From contig NZ_OY761445.1 in NCBI RefSeq assembly GCF_963664415.1, positions 1,824,501 through 1,888,500 of the forward strand: a stretch of 64,000 nt of DNA. Direction: 5' to 3'. Both the position numbers and the translations under genes were made by a program. The number at the start of each line of letters is the position of its first letter. Position 1 is the stretch's first letter. The notes beneath the pieces were generated by a model that was not told the origin of the DNA, ran no database searches, and worked only from the letters and a program-made list of their open reading frames with translations. Below, one piece after another: positions 43,410-52,146 of the stretch. The DNA comes from an uncultured Desulfobacter sp. GTDB lineage: Bacteria; Desulfobacterota; Desulfobacteria; Desulfobacterales; Desulfobacteraceae.

Positions 43410-45446
43410 ATGTTCTCATCTTTAAGGTTAAAAATTTTTTCTCTGATCATTATAATTATGCTGGCAACGGCGGCAACCATAATTGTGTATACCAACAGAG
43501 ATGTCAGACAGGCCGTTTTAGAAACTGAGCAGACGTCCACTAAAAATATGCTTGATCTAATCGGCTTAAATATAAAAGGAGGCTACAACCGCTTAGTAAA
43601 TGAAAAAATAGAAATTTTTTCTATTTTGGATAAAGAAATTCAGGACATATCCTCCATCTGCCAGCTGACTATAGCCAAATTCATCACAGAAAACACAAGC
43701 GGCTTAGTTTCGGAAGAGTTTGCAAAACAAAAAGCTTTAGATTGGCTGCGTACGGTTCAACTAAAAGACAAAGAACTTTTTATCTTCGATGAAAACGGCA
43801 TAATTTTATCCCATACAAATCCGAAAAGTATCGGCTCCTCAATGGATAAAATAAAAGACATGAAGCGACGCGCCCTTAATAAAGCGATGCGATACGATGT
43901 GTTAAAATCCCGGGGAGACTGGGCGGTCTTTTCAGAAAAAAGAGGGTGGGATCCACAAGACACAAAAAAAAAGGGGCTTTTTGTTCCTATCCCTGAATGG
44001 AAATGGACATTGGGTGTGGCCGTCAACTTTGAGCAAATTGAGCAGGAAAGCCAGGTTAGAATGGATAATATTATCAAAGGGCTCAATGATACATTTTCCA
44101 ATATTAAAATTTATAAATCCGGTTTTGTCTGTATATTTACCGGTGAGAAAAAAATTTTAATTCCCCCCATCGCTAAACAATACGAAGGCTTAGAACAGAC
44201 AATTAATCATTATACCGGCAATTTGCTTTTAAACGATCTCATGGCCGCGTGCAAGAAAGGAGAAGTTCTTCGTTATAAGCCTGCGAATGGACCCAATGCC
44301 AATGAATTTGAAGCGCAGATCTCTTTTTTCAAAGCATTTGATTGGTATACGTTCATCGCGGTTCCGGTGAACGAAGTCCAGGCCCCGGCCAAAGAGTTGA
44401 TTGCACGACAAAGCATGATTGTTCTCAGTATATTTCTGGCCAGTCTGGTGGCTGCGTTTTATACCGTCTCAAAAATATCAAAACCCCTTATTTTGCTTAC
44501 AAAATATGCAAAAGAACTTCCCCAGCAGGATTTCACACAATTAGAAGAGGATCATATAAGTAAAATTGACTATTTACCCCGTGCCTACAATGATGAAGTT
44601 GGACGATTAGCTGAAGCCTTCATTTTTATGAAAGGCGAAATCAAAAAGAATGTGTTAAAAACCATTGAAACTACATCAGCCAAAGAACGCCTTGAAAGAA
44701 TGGCTGCAGAAAATGCCAACAGGGCCAAAAGCGAATTTCTAGCCAATATGAGCCATGAACTCCGGACGCCGTTGAATCATATTATTGGATTTACAGAACT
44801 GGTTGTTGACAAAAGTTTCGGCGAGTTAAATGACGTTCAAGAGGAGTATCTCGGCGATGTTTTAACCAGCAGTAAACATTTGCTCTCTTTGATTAACGAC
44901 ATCCTTGATCTTTCAAAAGTTGAGGCGGGCAAGATGGAACTGGAAGCATCAGAGGCTGATCTTAAATCCCTTCTGCAGAACAGTTTGGTAATGGTTAAAG
45001 AGAAGTCAATAAAACATGGCGTTAAAATGACAACTGATATCGACGACGTTCCGGATACGGTTTCAATTGATGAACGAAAAATTAAGCAGGTGATATACAA
45101 TCTGCTGTCAAATGCGGTGAAATTTACGCCTGAAGGCGGCCATATTCATATTTCTGCAAAGCTGGTTTCCGAGAACAAGCTAAATGATGCTGTCGAGATT
45201 GGTGTAAAAGATTCCGGGATAGGATTAAAAAAAGAAGATCTTAAACGAATTTTCGACCATTTTGAACAAGTGGAAAATTCCGCCAGTCGAAAATTTCAGG
45301 GAACAGGTCTTGGCCTCGCTCTTACCAAGCAGCTTGTAGAGCTTCATAACGGTCGCATATGGGCTGAAAGTGAGGGTGAAGGCAAGGGGAGTACGTTTTG
45401 GATTATCATTCCCATCACCCAAGATTTAAAATTCTTTTCAATTTGA
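43410..45446 (+). CDS. Membrane sensor histidine kinase (double Cache, HAMP)
   Basis: 678 residues. A first helix (IFSLIIIIMLATAATIIVY) opens into a long extracytoplasmic Cache-type region (FIFDENGIILSHTNPKSIG, then VPIPEWKWTLGVAVNFEQI, then a second lobe to about residue 330). A second helix (SMIVLSIFLASLVAAFY) and HAMP region follow. His449 lies in NMSHELRTPLNHIIGF, and the HATPase is complete (NLLSNAVKFTPEGG, VKDSGIGLKKEDL, FQGTGLGLALTK). There is no receiver domain and no adjacent response regulator gene on this strand. It may govern the exporter locus downstream, though a repeat copy separates them. Confidence 0.92.
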   Translation: MFSSLRLKIFSLIIIIMLATAATIIVYTNRDVRQAVLETEQTSTKNMLDLIGLNIKGGYNRLVNEKIEIFSILDKEIQDISSICQLTIAKFITENTSGLVSEEFAKQKALDWLRTVQLKDKELFIFDENGIILSHTNPKSIGSSMDKIKDMKRRALNKAMRYDVLKSRGDWAVFSEKRGWDPQDTKKKGLFVPIPEWKWTLGVAVNFEQIEQESQVRMDNIIKGLNDTFSNIKIYKSGFVCIFTGEKKILIPPIAKQYEGLEQTINHYTGNLLLNDLMAACKKGEVLRYKPANGPNANEFEAQISFFKAFDWYTFIAVPVNEVQAPAKELIARQSMIVLSIFLASLVAAFYTVSKISKPLILLTKYAKELPQQDFTQLEEDHISKIDYLPRAYNDEVGRLAEAFIFMKGEIKKNVLKTIETTSAKERLERMAAENANRAKSEFLANMSHELRTPLNHIIGFTELVVDKSFGELNDVQEEYLGDVLTSSKHLLSLINDILDLSKVEAGKMELEASEADLKSLLQNSLVMVKEKSIKHGVKMTTDIDDVPDTVSIDERKIKQVIYNLLSNAVKFTPEGGHIHISAKLVSENKLNDAVEIGVKDSGIGLKKEDLKRIFDHFEQVENSASRKFQGTGLGLALTKQLVELHNGRIWAESEGEGKGSTFWIIIPITQDLKFFSI

Positions 45447-45470
45447 ACTGGTCACGTTCTCAACCTTAAC

Positions 45471-45528
45471 TAACGGTCATAGGCCGACCTAGTTCATCAA
45501 TACCCAAGCTTAACCCGCAACAAAAATA
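45471..45528. repeat. Dispersed intergenic repeat, copy D
   Basis: TAACGGTCATAGGCCGACCT, then AGTTCATCAATACCCAAGC, then TTAACCCGCAACAAAAAT. Same order of elements as copies A and C but without the long tail. Begins 24 bases after the kinase stop. Confidence 0.6.
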
Positions 45529-45578
45529 ATAACAATCCAAAAATTTATTGAAAAATCATATGAAGAGACAAATAACAA

Positions 45579-46688
45579 ATGGAAAAAATACCCTTCAGCA
45601 AATTTACCTCGTACGGCAATAATTTTGTAATTGTTGATGAAGTAAACGCCCCCATTTTCGACGAAACGGAAAAGGGGCGATTTGCCCATTTTGCCACCAA
45701 TATGTATTTCGGGATTGGATCGGACAATTTTTTGGTTATTCAAAAATGTACAAACAAGGTGCTTGCGTCAATCAATCAGGTCAGGGGGTACTGGGATGAA
45801 CTTCCTGATTTAGATGAAGCCGATTTTATATTCAGAATGTTTGAGCCCGATGGCACAGAGGCATTTTCCTGCGGTAACGGCCTGATGTGTATCGCCAATT
45901 ACTTGTTTAAAACCTACCAACTGGAATCTGTTAAAATAGTCACGGAAATCCCCACAAAACACCCTAAAATAATTGATATCGGAACCCAAAGCAATGGGCA
46001 GTCCAGTTGGGCCAATTTGGGGCATCCGCGTAAAATCACACAAGATTTGTTTAATCCCCAAATTGTTAAATTACATGATGATACCATCTTTTTAGTAGAC
46101 GATCTTAAAATTGGCTTTCGTTCCCACGACCTTGAGCCATTTTCCAATCAGACCCACTTAAGCCTAAACGGCTATATTGTTTTTACAGGAGAGCCCCACA
46201 TGGTTATGTTTCCGGAAAAAAACGGGGTCCTGAGCGGTTTTGAAGAGGTTCTTTTTGCAGGATCAAATTATTCCTCCACTTTGGAAAAGCCTGTTGAGCG
46301 TCGTGTTGATTTTGGGATTTGGCTGGTTGATCGAATCGGTCTGGCTTTGAATAATACCTATAAAAATATGTTTCCTGCAGGGATGAGCATAAATTTTGCG
46401 AGACCGGTCTCTGCACCTGGAGAAAAAGGAATTCTTGAATATCGTTGCTTTGAGCGGGGCGTCTATAAAGAAACCCTTGCCTGTGGTACCGGAGCGGTAG
46501 CCGTTTCCTACATATCTAAACGGTTAAATAAAATCTTACCCGGGGAAAATACTATTTTGCCCTATCGATGCCGGCTTCACGAACCGGAATCTAAAATTCT
46601 AATTCATGAAAATGACACTGGAGAATGCCGAATAATCGGATTTCCTGTCATGTTGGTTAATGGTGAATTTGAGTTAAATCATTTATAG
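45579..46688 (+). CDS. DapF-like (diaminopimelate epimerase family) protein
   Basis: 369 residues, about 90 longer than DapF. Both catalytic cysteines of the cofactor-independent epimerase fold are in place: Cys98 in FSCGNGLMCIANYL and Cys302 in LACGTGAVAVSY. The N-terminal FTSYGNNFVIVDE matches the family opening. DapF inverts an amino-acid alpha centre; relatives racemise other amino acids, for example the histidine racemase of staphylopine synthesis. The added length and the neighbours (an MFS exporter three bases on, then an unknown protein) argue for a secondary role and not for lysine/peptidoglycan synthesis (inference). Confidence 0.85.
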   Translation: MEKIPFSKFTSYGNNFVIVDEVNAPIFDETEKGRFAHFATNMYFGIGSDNFLVIQKCTNKVLASINQVRGYWDELPDLDEADFIFRMFEPDGTEAFSCGNGLMCIANYLFKTYQLESVKIVTEIPTKHPKIIDIGTQSNGQSSWANLGHPRKITQDLFNPQIVKLHDDTIFLVDDLKIGFRSHDLEPFSNQTHLSLNGYIVFTGEPHMVMFPEKNGVLSGFEEVLFAGSNYSSTLEKPVERRVDFGIWLVDRIGLALNNTYKNMFPAGMSINFARPVSAPGEKGILEYRCFERGVYKETLACGTGAVAVSYISKRLNKILPGENTILPYRCRLHEPESKILIHENDTGECRIIGFPVMLVNGEFELNHL

Positions 46689-46691
46689 AAT

Positions 46692-49298
46692 ATGGGCGGC
46701 AAGCAAACCATGACAAAAAATTTTGGCACCTGCAGCCAATATCCCGCTGAATTCGAAGATAAGGCCGGAAACACCAAACACCCTCCTCCGTCTCTTATGT
46801 CGAGTCCTGCCGGGAAAAAAATTTTATTTCATTCTATTATTCTTCTCATCGTCGCCCTATTGTTTAACGCCCTGTTTAATTTCACTACCCTGGAAAAACT
46901 GTCAAAAGAAGCGCTTGCTCTTAAATATCATATTGTAGGGACTGATCTGCGGCGAGAAATCCAGCAGGCACGCTCCTACGACATGCCCCTGTCAGACGTT
47001 CCGGGCATGACGGATCGACTATCCTGGGCTAAATCCCAGTTAAGTGCATTAACGATAAACAGCACAAAACAACACGTGCCAACACACCAGGCGTCTGTCT
47101 CACATTTTGAAATACGTGTTTGCCGCCCGGATGGATACATTCTATTCACAACAGAGCAGCACCCGTTGACGGACCGTCTGCCCTTTCCACTTGAAGCGGT
47201 TGCAGATGAAAAGGGTGAAAAAGAATCATTCTTAGGAAAAAATGAGGTTATATCAAAAGGCGATCTATTATTTCTCCATCTTCCAATTGAAAACTTCCAA
47301 AAGCAGTGGATTGGATCTGTTCTTGTTTCTTTCACGAAAGGCGGCGAGCGTACATCCGCCGGTATCAATATTAAAAGGCAAATCCGGATTGGTGCAATCT
47401 TGTTTTTCATAGGCAGCGTTGCCCTGCTATGGGTTCTTGCAAAGCTTTTACGCAACTGCCCTGCGGATCTGAAATTTCATAGAAAAAGAATCACATGGTC
47501 CATGTTTTATGTTATTTCGCCCATCATTATCGTATTTTCGGGGCTGAACACCTATACGGCGTCCAAGCAGTATGTTGATATCGCCAAAAACCAGGTAGAA
47601 ATGGCCTTGAAATTTACTAAAAACAATATTGAAAAATACATAAATATGGGATTGCCTCTCTCTGATTCAGTAAAAGCCGACGGGCGGTTTGATGAACTTG
47701 TTAATGCGTATTCGATTATTGATTCCATTCTTGTGCTGGATTCTGAAAAAAACTGGATTTTTGCTGCGAGCAAGAAAAACCATAGAACATTTTCTTTTGC
47801 AAATGTTTCTTGGGTAAAGGCCTTTCTTAAAAAAATTTATTATTTGAACAAACTTCACGAATTAAAACTGACGGACAAAAATAACGCATCTTTAGGGACC
47901 GTTACTATCCGAATATCAAAAGCTGAATTCCTACGGGAAGCCTCTAATCTCATTTTAAATGCCGTCACAGTTATTGCGGTATCCATACTTTTCCTTGTGG
48001 AATTGCTGGTATTTCTTTTTCACTTTATTGATACGCCGGTATCCCAAGAAAACAACACCAAAGGGGTTCATTTTGGATTAATCCGGCCTGTTACCTTCTT
48101 GTTCCTTTTCGGCATGGATCTTTGCATGTCTTTTATCCCTCTGCACATGGAAAAAATTTATACGCCCATGTGGAAATTCTCCAAGGATACAGTGATGGGA
48201 CTGCCGATTTCGATAGAATTTTGTTTTGTGGGTATTGCCATTTTCCTAAGTGGATTTTGGAACGATCGAAGAGGATGGCATGAACCCTTTCTGGTCGGCT
48301 TGTTTCTTGCCGGCAGCGGGACACTGTACTCATGGCTTGCGCCAAACGTAATCCATTTTATAATCTCAAGGGGGCTCGTGGGTATTGGATACGGCCTTAC
48401 GCTGCTGGCAGCCCAAGGTTTTGTCATTGCGTTCACCAAACAAAAAAACAGGGCGCGGGGTTTTGCACAATTTTTATCCGGATTGTATGCCGGAAGTATT
48501 TGTGGCGGGGCAACAGGTGCGTTACTGGCAGAAAAAATTGGATATGGCGGGGTCTTTTTCATTGGTGCCGTGATTCTCTACATAAGCATTCTTTACCCAC
48601 TGACTTTCATGAAAAAAGCGATGGTTCGACCAACCGACAACAAGAAGCCCAGCCCGCAGACCCCATCTGCCCCCAAAAACAGTCCGGACAAAAAAGTTAT
48701 CTTTGACTTTTTCAGCAACAGAATTGTTCTTAGTTTGATCTTTTTAAGCAGCCTTCCTGCAGCGTTTGCCGCAGTCGGCTTCCTGCATTATTTCAGTCCG
48801 GTTTACCTCAATCGAATTGGCACCTCCCAGGGAACGATCGGCAGAGAACTGATGATTTACGGTTTTAGTCTTGTTTATTTAGGACCAATTATCGCCAAAT
48901 TTGTGGATAGATTTGACAATAAAAGAAACTACATTTTTGTAGGTTGCCTGCTGGGCAGTCTTGCCTTTCTAATGTTTTATTTTTTCGAGGGGTTGATCGC
49001 CGTAACATGTGCCATCTTTTTACTCGGGCTTTCAAACAGTTTTATTATTGCCTCCCAAAGCACATATCTGCTTCGCTTAAAGGTCACTTATGCCTTTGGC
49101 GAAGGGAAGGCCATTGGTATATTCAGAGCTGTCAGCCGGCTGGGTCAAGCACTTGGACCCATTATTTTCAGCGGGCTGTTTTTATCGGAAAATATCAGAA
49201 TGAGCATTACGCACCTTGGGTTAATTTACCTGATGACAGCCCTTCTATTTTTTCTATTCACAATAAAAGATAGAAAGTATTATGAAAGGTTTTTATGA
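46692..49298 (+). CDS. MFS transporter fused to a large N-terminal sensor-like region
   Basis: 868 residues. The first 450 are unlike a transporter: a helix (SIILLIVALLFNALF), an extracytoplasmic domain of about 180 residues, a helix pair (IGAILFFIGSVALLWVLA and VISPIIIVFSGLN), a second extracytoplasmic domain of about 120 residues, then another helix (VTVIAVSILFLVELLVF). The rest is a 12-helix major facilitator, with SGFWNDRRGW as the loop 2-3 motif and a Pro-rich central loop. The architecture resembles a Cache/PAS-type sensor joined to an exporter. No ribosome site is obvious at the ATG; an alternative is the ATG at 46710. The last four bases overlap the next start. Confidence 0.8.
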   Translation: MGGKQTMTKNFGTCSQYPAEFEDKAGNTKHPPPSLMSSPAGKKILFHSIILLIVALLFNALFNFTTLEKLSKEALALKYHIVGTDLRREIQQARSYDMPLSDVPGMTDRLSWAKSQLSALTINSTKQHVPTHQASVSHFEIRVCRPDGYILFTTEQHPLTDRLPFPLEAVADEKGEKESFLGKNEVISKGDLLFLHLPIENFQKQWIGSVLVSFTKGGERTSAGINIKRQIRIGAILFFIGSVALLWVLAKLLRNCPADLKFHRKRITWSMFYVISPIIIVFSGLNTYTASKQYVDIAKNQVEMALKFTKNNIEKYINMGLPLSDSVKADGRFDELVNAYSIIDSILVLDSEKNWIFAASKKNHRTFSFANVSWVKAFLKKIYYLNKLHELKLTDKNNASLGTVTIRISKAEFLREASNLILNAVTVIAVSILFLVELLVFLFHFIDTPVSQENNTKGVHFGLIRPVTFLFLFGMDLCMSFIPLHMEKIYTPMWKFSKDTVMGLPISIEFCFVGIAIFLSGFWNDRRGWHEPFLVGLFLAGSGTLYSWLAPNVIHFIISRGLVGIGYGLTLLAAQGFVIAFTKQKNRARGFAQFLSGLYAGSICGGATGALLAEKIGYGGVFFIGAVILYISILYPLTFMKKAMVRPTDNKKPSPQTPSAPKNSPDKKVIFDFFSNRIVLSLIFLSSLPAAFAAVGFLHYFSPVYLNRIGTSQGTIGRELMIYGFSLVYLGPIIAKFVDRFDNKRNYIFVGCLLGSLAFLMFYFFEGLIAVTCAIFLLGLSNSFIIASQSTYLLRLKVTYAFGEGKAIGIFRAVSRLGQALGPIIFSGLFLSENIRMSITHLGLIYLMTALLFFLFTIKDRKYYERFL

Positions 49299-50902
49299 AA
49301 TCGTTTTTTTCATCAAAAGAACACGATAACAGCCTGCAGGCTACGATAAATGCCTATTTTGACTTGGTTTGCAAGCATTCATCAATTATACAAAAAACAA
49401 TTGCCGAACATGGTGAGACACCCATTGCTGAATACATAGCGAACTACCATTTGCCCATAGGGAATGGTTATCAAAAAAAGGATGATTTTTTTGAGGTTGT
49501 CTATGACTATCTTCTGCCGATTCATGGGGAATCCATTGCCCGGCGAACAGTAACGGATCTGTCAGGGACACCGGTTGTACTGACCGCGAATCATCACGGC
49601 GTTGACTTTTTTGCCCAATCGGTACAGGGCACGTTTCTTTTTTCCCTTATTCTGTCGTCTGTGAATCCTGCACAATCCACGATACCGGTGATTGCCTGTG
49701 CCAATGTCCCCCTAAACAATCTAACGTTTCCCAGAGGCATGTTACTTTATCACACGGCTAAAAACGATTGCGCCGTCATGCCGCAAAAAATCCCCATATT
49801 CTCTGACAAATTTAAAACAAGTTATGTCAGTTTAATTGGCCCCATTGACAAAGATCAGATTAAAAGGACAGTAACTCGGATCGGCAAACTGGTAACCCAG
49901 GGAGATCTTTTACCCGAATATGGTGATGTACTGCATGATATTCTTGAAACAGATTATGGCCAAACCGTCTCCCAAGGATGGCAAAGTTATTCCGAACAGT
50001 CCGTTGTTTTAAATCATCGACTGTGGAACCGCATGTTTGCAACTTCTGATGTGCCAATGGACCTGATTTATATGGATCTTGAGGCAATTGCTTCCAGACT
50101 GTTGATAAAAGATTTGGCTGACGCGTCATCTTTGATTTACAAATTGATGTTTGACCCCGATATCGCCCAAAATCTGATATCAAATCTGGATTGCGCACCT
50201 GCCTGTTGGCAGGGAAAAAAACTTCACCGCAGATTGATAGAAGATTGCAGCAACAATGATGTCAAAAGGGCTTTGGGCAATTGCGGCACCCATTTTTTCT
50301 GGGGCGTCGGTTTAAAAAACAAATTGGTTCCCATGGTAATCGAAGGCTGGGCATCCGGTCAACCACAGTTAAAAGGCAAGGATGAGCGGGGTAATGTTTA
50401 CACCCTTGCCTTTGACCCTTTAAGCATTATTGATGCGCTTAAAGATGGTCATTTGCTCCCCTCCCTTTTTACATGTTACACCAGCATTTCTATAGCCAGA
50501 GGTATTGGGTGTATTGGCGGGTATTACCAAAGCGAATATCTTCCCTGCATGCAACAGGCCGTTGTGAAAGTTTTAAATATACATGCAAGTATGAAAAAAA
50601 TATGTAATCAGACTGAAAACATACCGACGGGCTGCTATCTTTCGGGTATGCAGACGGTAATGACCAAAGCCGGGGAAAACAATTTGATCCCTGCAGGCCC
50701 CATAGAAATTATCGGCAGGGGCGGCCTTAATAATGAAGACTTCTCTAAAATTAAGCGATTAACGATTAAAGAGGCGCATCTATCCTCGTTGTTCGAAACC
50801 ATACCCGATATCATCCCCTTTCCCGAGCGGAATAGTACATGGCATCAGGACATCCCAATGTGTTGTAATGCATTGTTAGAGGACAAAATTCCTCTTGTCT
50901 GA
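49295..50902 (+). CDS. Unrecognised protein, possible biosynthetic enzyme
   Basis: 535 residues, no signal peptide and no membrane helix that I trust. I do not recognise the family. Notable segments are GTPVVLTANHHGVDFFAQSV, PVIACANVPLNNLTFPRGML, LTFDPLSIID-like LAFDPLSIIDALKDG, ARGIGCIGGYYQSEYLPCMQ and the final PMCCNALLEDKIP. The TANHHG stretch superficially recalls acyltransferase or metal-site histidines, but nothing else supports that. It is coupled by an ATGA overlap to the sensor-MFS gene and is therefore expressed with the DapF-like protein. An enzyme using or finishing the product exported by the transporter is a reasonable guess. Confidence 0.8.
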   Translation: MKSFFSSKEHDNSLQATINAYFDLVCKHSSIIQKTIAEHGETPIAEYIANYHLPIGNGYQKKDDFFEVVYDYLLPIHGESIARRTVTDLSGTPVVLTANHHGVDFFAQSVQGTFLFSLILSSVNPAQSTIPVIACANVPLNNLTFPRGMLLYHTAKNDCAVMPQKIPIFSDKFKTSYVSLIGPIDKDQIKRTVTRIGKLVTQGDLLPEYGDVLHDILETDYGQTVSQGWQSYSEQSVVLNHRLWNRMFATSDVPMDLIYMDLEAIASRLLIKDLADASSLIYKLMFDPDIAQNLISNLDCAPACWQGKKLHRRLIEDCSNNDVKRALGNCGTHFFWGVGLKNKLVPMVIEGWASGQPQLKGKDERGNVYTLAFDPLSIIDALKDGHLLPSLFTCYTSISIARGIGCIGGYYQSEYLPCMQQAVVKVLNIHASMKKICNQTENIPTGCYLSGMQTVMTKAGENNLIPAGPIEIIGRGGLNNEDFSKIKRLTIKEAHLSSLFETIPDIIPFPERNSTWHQDIPMCCNALLEDKIPLV

Positions 50903-50912
50903 GAAGCTTTAA

Positions 50913-50970
50913 ATAACGGCCATGGGCCGACCTGGTTTATCAGCACCCAGGCCCTGGCCCGTTATTCAGG
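50913..50970. repeat. Dispersed intergenic repeat, copy E
   Basis: TAACGGCCATGGGCCGACCT, then GGTTTATCAGCACCCAGGC, then CCTGGCCCGTTATTC. The two ends are inverted copies (TAACGGCC / GGCCCGTTA), so the copy can fold on itself. It covers the last three codons and the stop of the minus-strand binding-protein gene. Confidence 0.65.
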
Positions 50971-52119
50971 CTCTTTAATATCCCGGTAAATTTCATCTGC
51001 TGCTGCAATAATATCAGCGTATAGATAAAAGCCTATAAGCTCAGCAGTTTTCAGGTTTAGTGCCAAATTTTGTTCTTCCTCAAAGACCTGGTTTAATTCT
51101 CTGGGTTTGGCACCATTGAAAATTTGTGCAACCAGTGCAGCAAAATATCTTCCTGCTGATCTAAAACCGTTTTTTCGAGACATGCTCATTAAAAACCCCT
51201 GCTGCACTTCTGTTGAACCAAATTGAGAAAAGGTAGGAATGCGGTTCTCCTGGGTCATTTTTACCAGTGTAGGGATTGTTGTGGAGTTGACCCCCCCTTG
51301 GACCGTGACATAAATCGCATCCACCTTAGGAATAAGTTCTGAAAAACACTTAATTACACTTCTATTCATAAGTTCCTGATCTGAAATATCACTTTGGGTA
51401 AAACATCTGGCGATCTTAAAGCCTTTTTGCGCAGCCACCGTCTCTATGGCATCAACCGCGGCATAGCTTCTTCCGGCGATTGAATCTTCATAGGCCATGC
51501 CAAGGGTTTTGAATTTGACCATATCATTAAAAATCATAATCTGGCGTTCGTAACGCAATGGATCGATCCTGGCGTGGATATGATCAAATCCCGAATCTTG
51601 AATGCTTTTTATAATGCCGGACTCCACCGGATCACTGGTAGACATGATAATCGTATTTACATGGTGTAAATTATTCGATAAATCCTTACCCGCCCATGTA
51701 CCCATGGCAATCATCAAATCAATGTTGTTATCATCGTCGGCAAGCCGGGAGATCAATCTATTTGCGACCTTCTTCCTATTACTTTTATCCCAGTCGCAGC
51801 TATAATAAGCGTCACTGAGAAACTCAATATAGTCGCTTTGAGCTTTTGTTGAAAGCCATTCCCAAAATAACCGGGTATTGCCTTTGATCTCGGGTATCTT
51901 AGTTTCCTTGATCCATCCCAAATCCATTAGACCACGTATGGTAGAACTGAGATAACTTTGATAATTGACATAATCACCGCCTTGGAAATAACCGATTTTC
52001 CATTTTTTGCCATGATTCGTTTGATAAGACGTTGAAAATTTTTTAAAATTATCTGCGTAAGATATACTGGCCAATGCGATTATAATAACGAAACCGCCAA
52101 ATATTTTCACAAATTTCAT
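50962..52119 (-). CDS. ABC-type substrate-binding protein, paralogue 1
   Basis: 385 residues with a signal peptide (FVKIFGGFVIIIALASISYA). The two-lobed binding-protein pattern of the PF04392-like family is seen: KWKIGYFQGGDYVNY, LMIAMGTWAGKDLSNN, TSDPVESGIIKSIQDSG, MAYEDSIAGRSYAAVDAIE and IYVTVQGGVNS. It should bind a small ligand in the periplasm. No permease or ATPase gene is next to it. The gene 27 bases upstream codes for a close paralogue, so the pair is a tandem duplication. The frame ends inside a repeat copy. Confidence 0.85.
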   Translation of the reverse strand: MKFVKIFGGFVIIIALASISYADNFKKFSTSYQTNHGKKWKIGYFQGGDYVNYQSYLSSTIRGLMDLGWIKETKIPEIKGNTRLFWEWLSTKAQSDYIEFLSDAYYSCDWDKSNRKKVANRLISRLADDDNNIDLMIAMGTWAGKDLSNNLHHVNTIIMSTSDPVESGIIKSIQDSGFDHIHARIDPLRYERQIMIFNDMVKFKTLGMAYEDSIAGRSYAAVDAIETVAAQKGFKIARCFTQSDISDQELMNRSVIKCFSELIPKVDAIYVTVQGGVNSTTIPTLVKMTQENRIPTFSQFGSTEVQQGFLMSMSRKNGFRSAGRYFAALVAQIFNGAKPRELNQVFEEEQNLALNLKTAELIGFYLYADIIAAADEIYRDIKEPE

Positions 52120-52146
52120 TGATATCCCCTTAGTATTTTAAATCTT

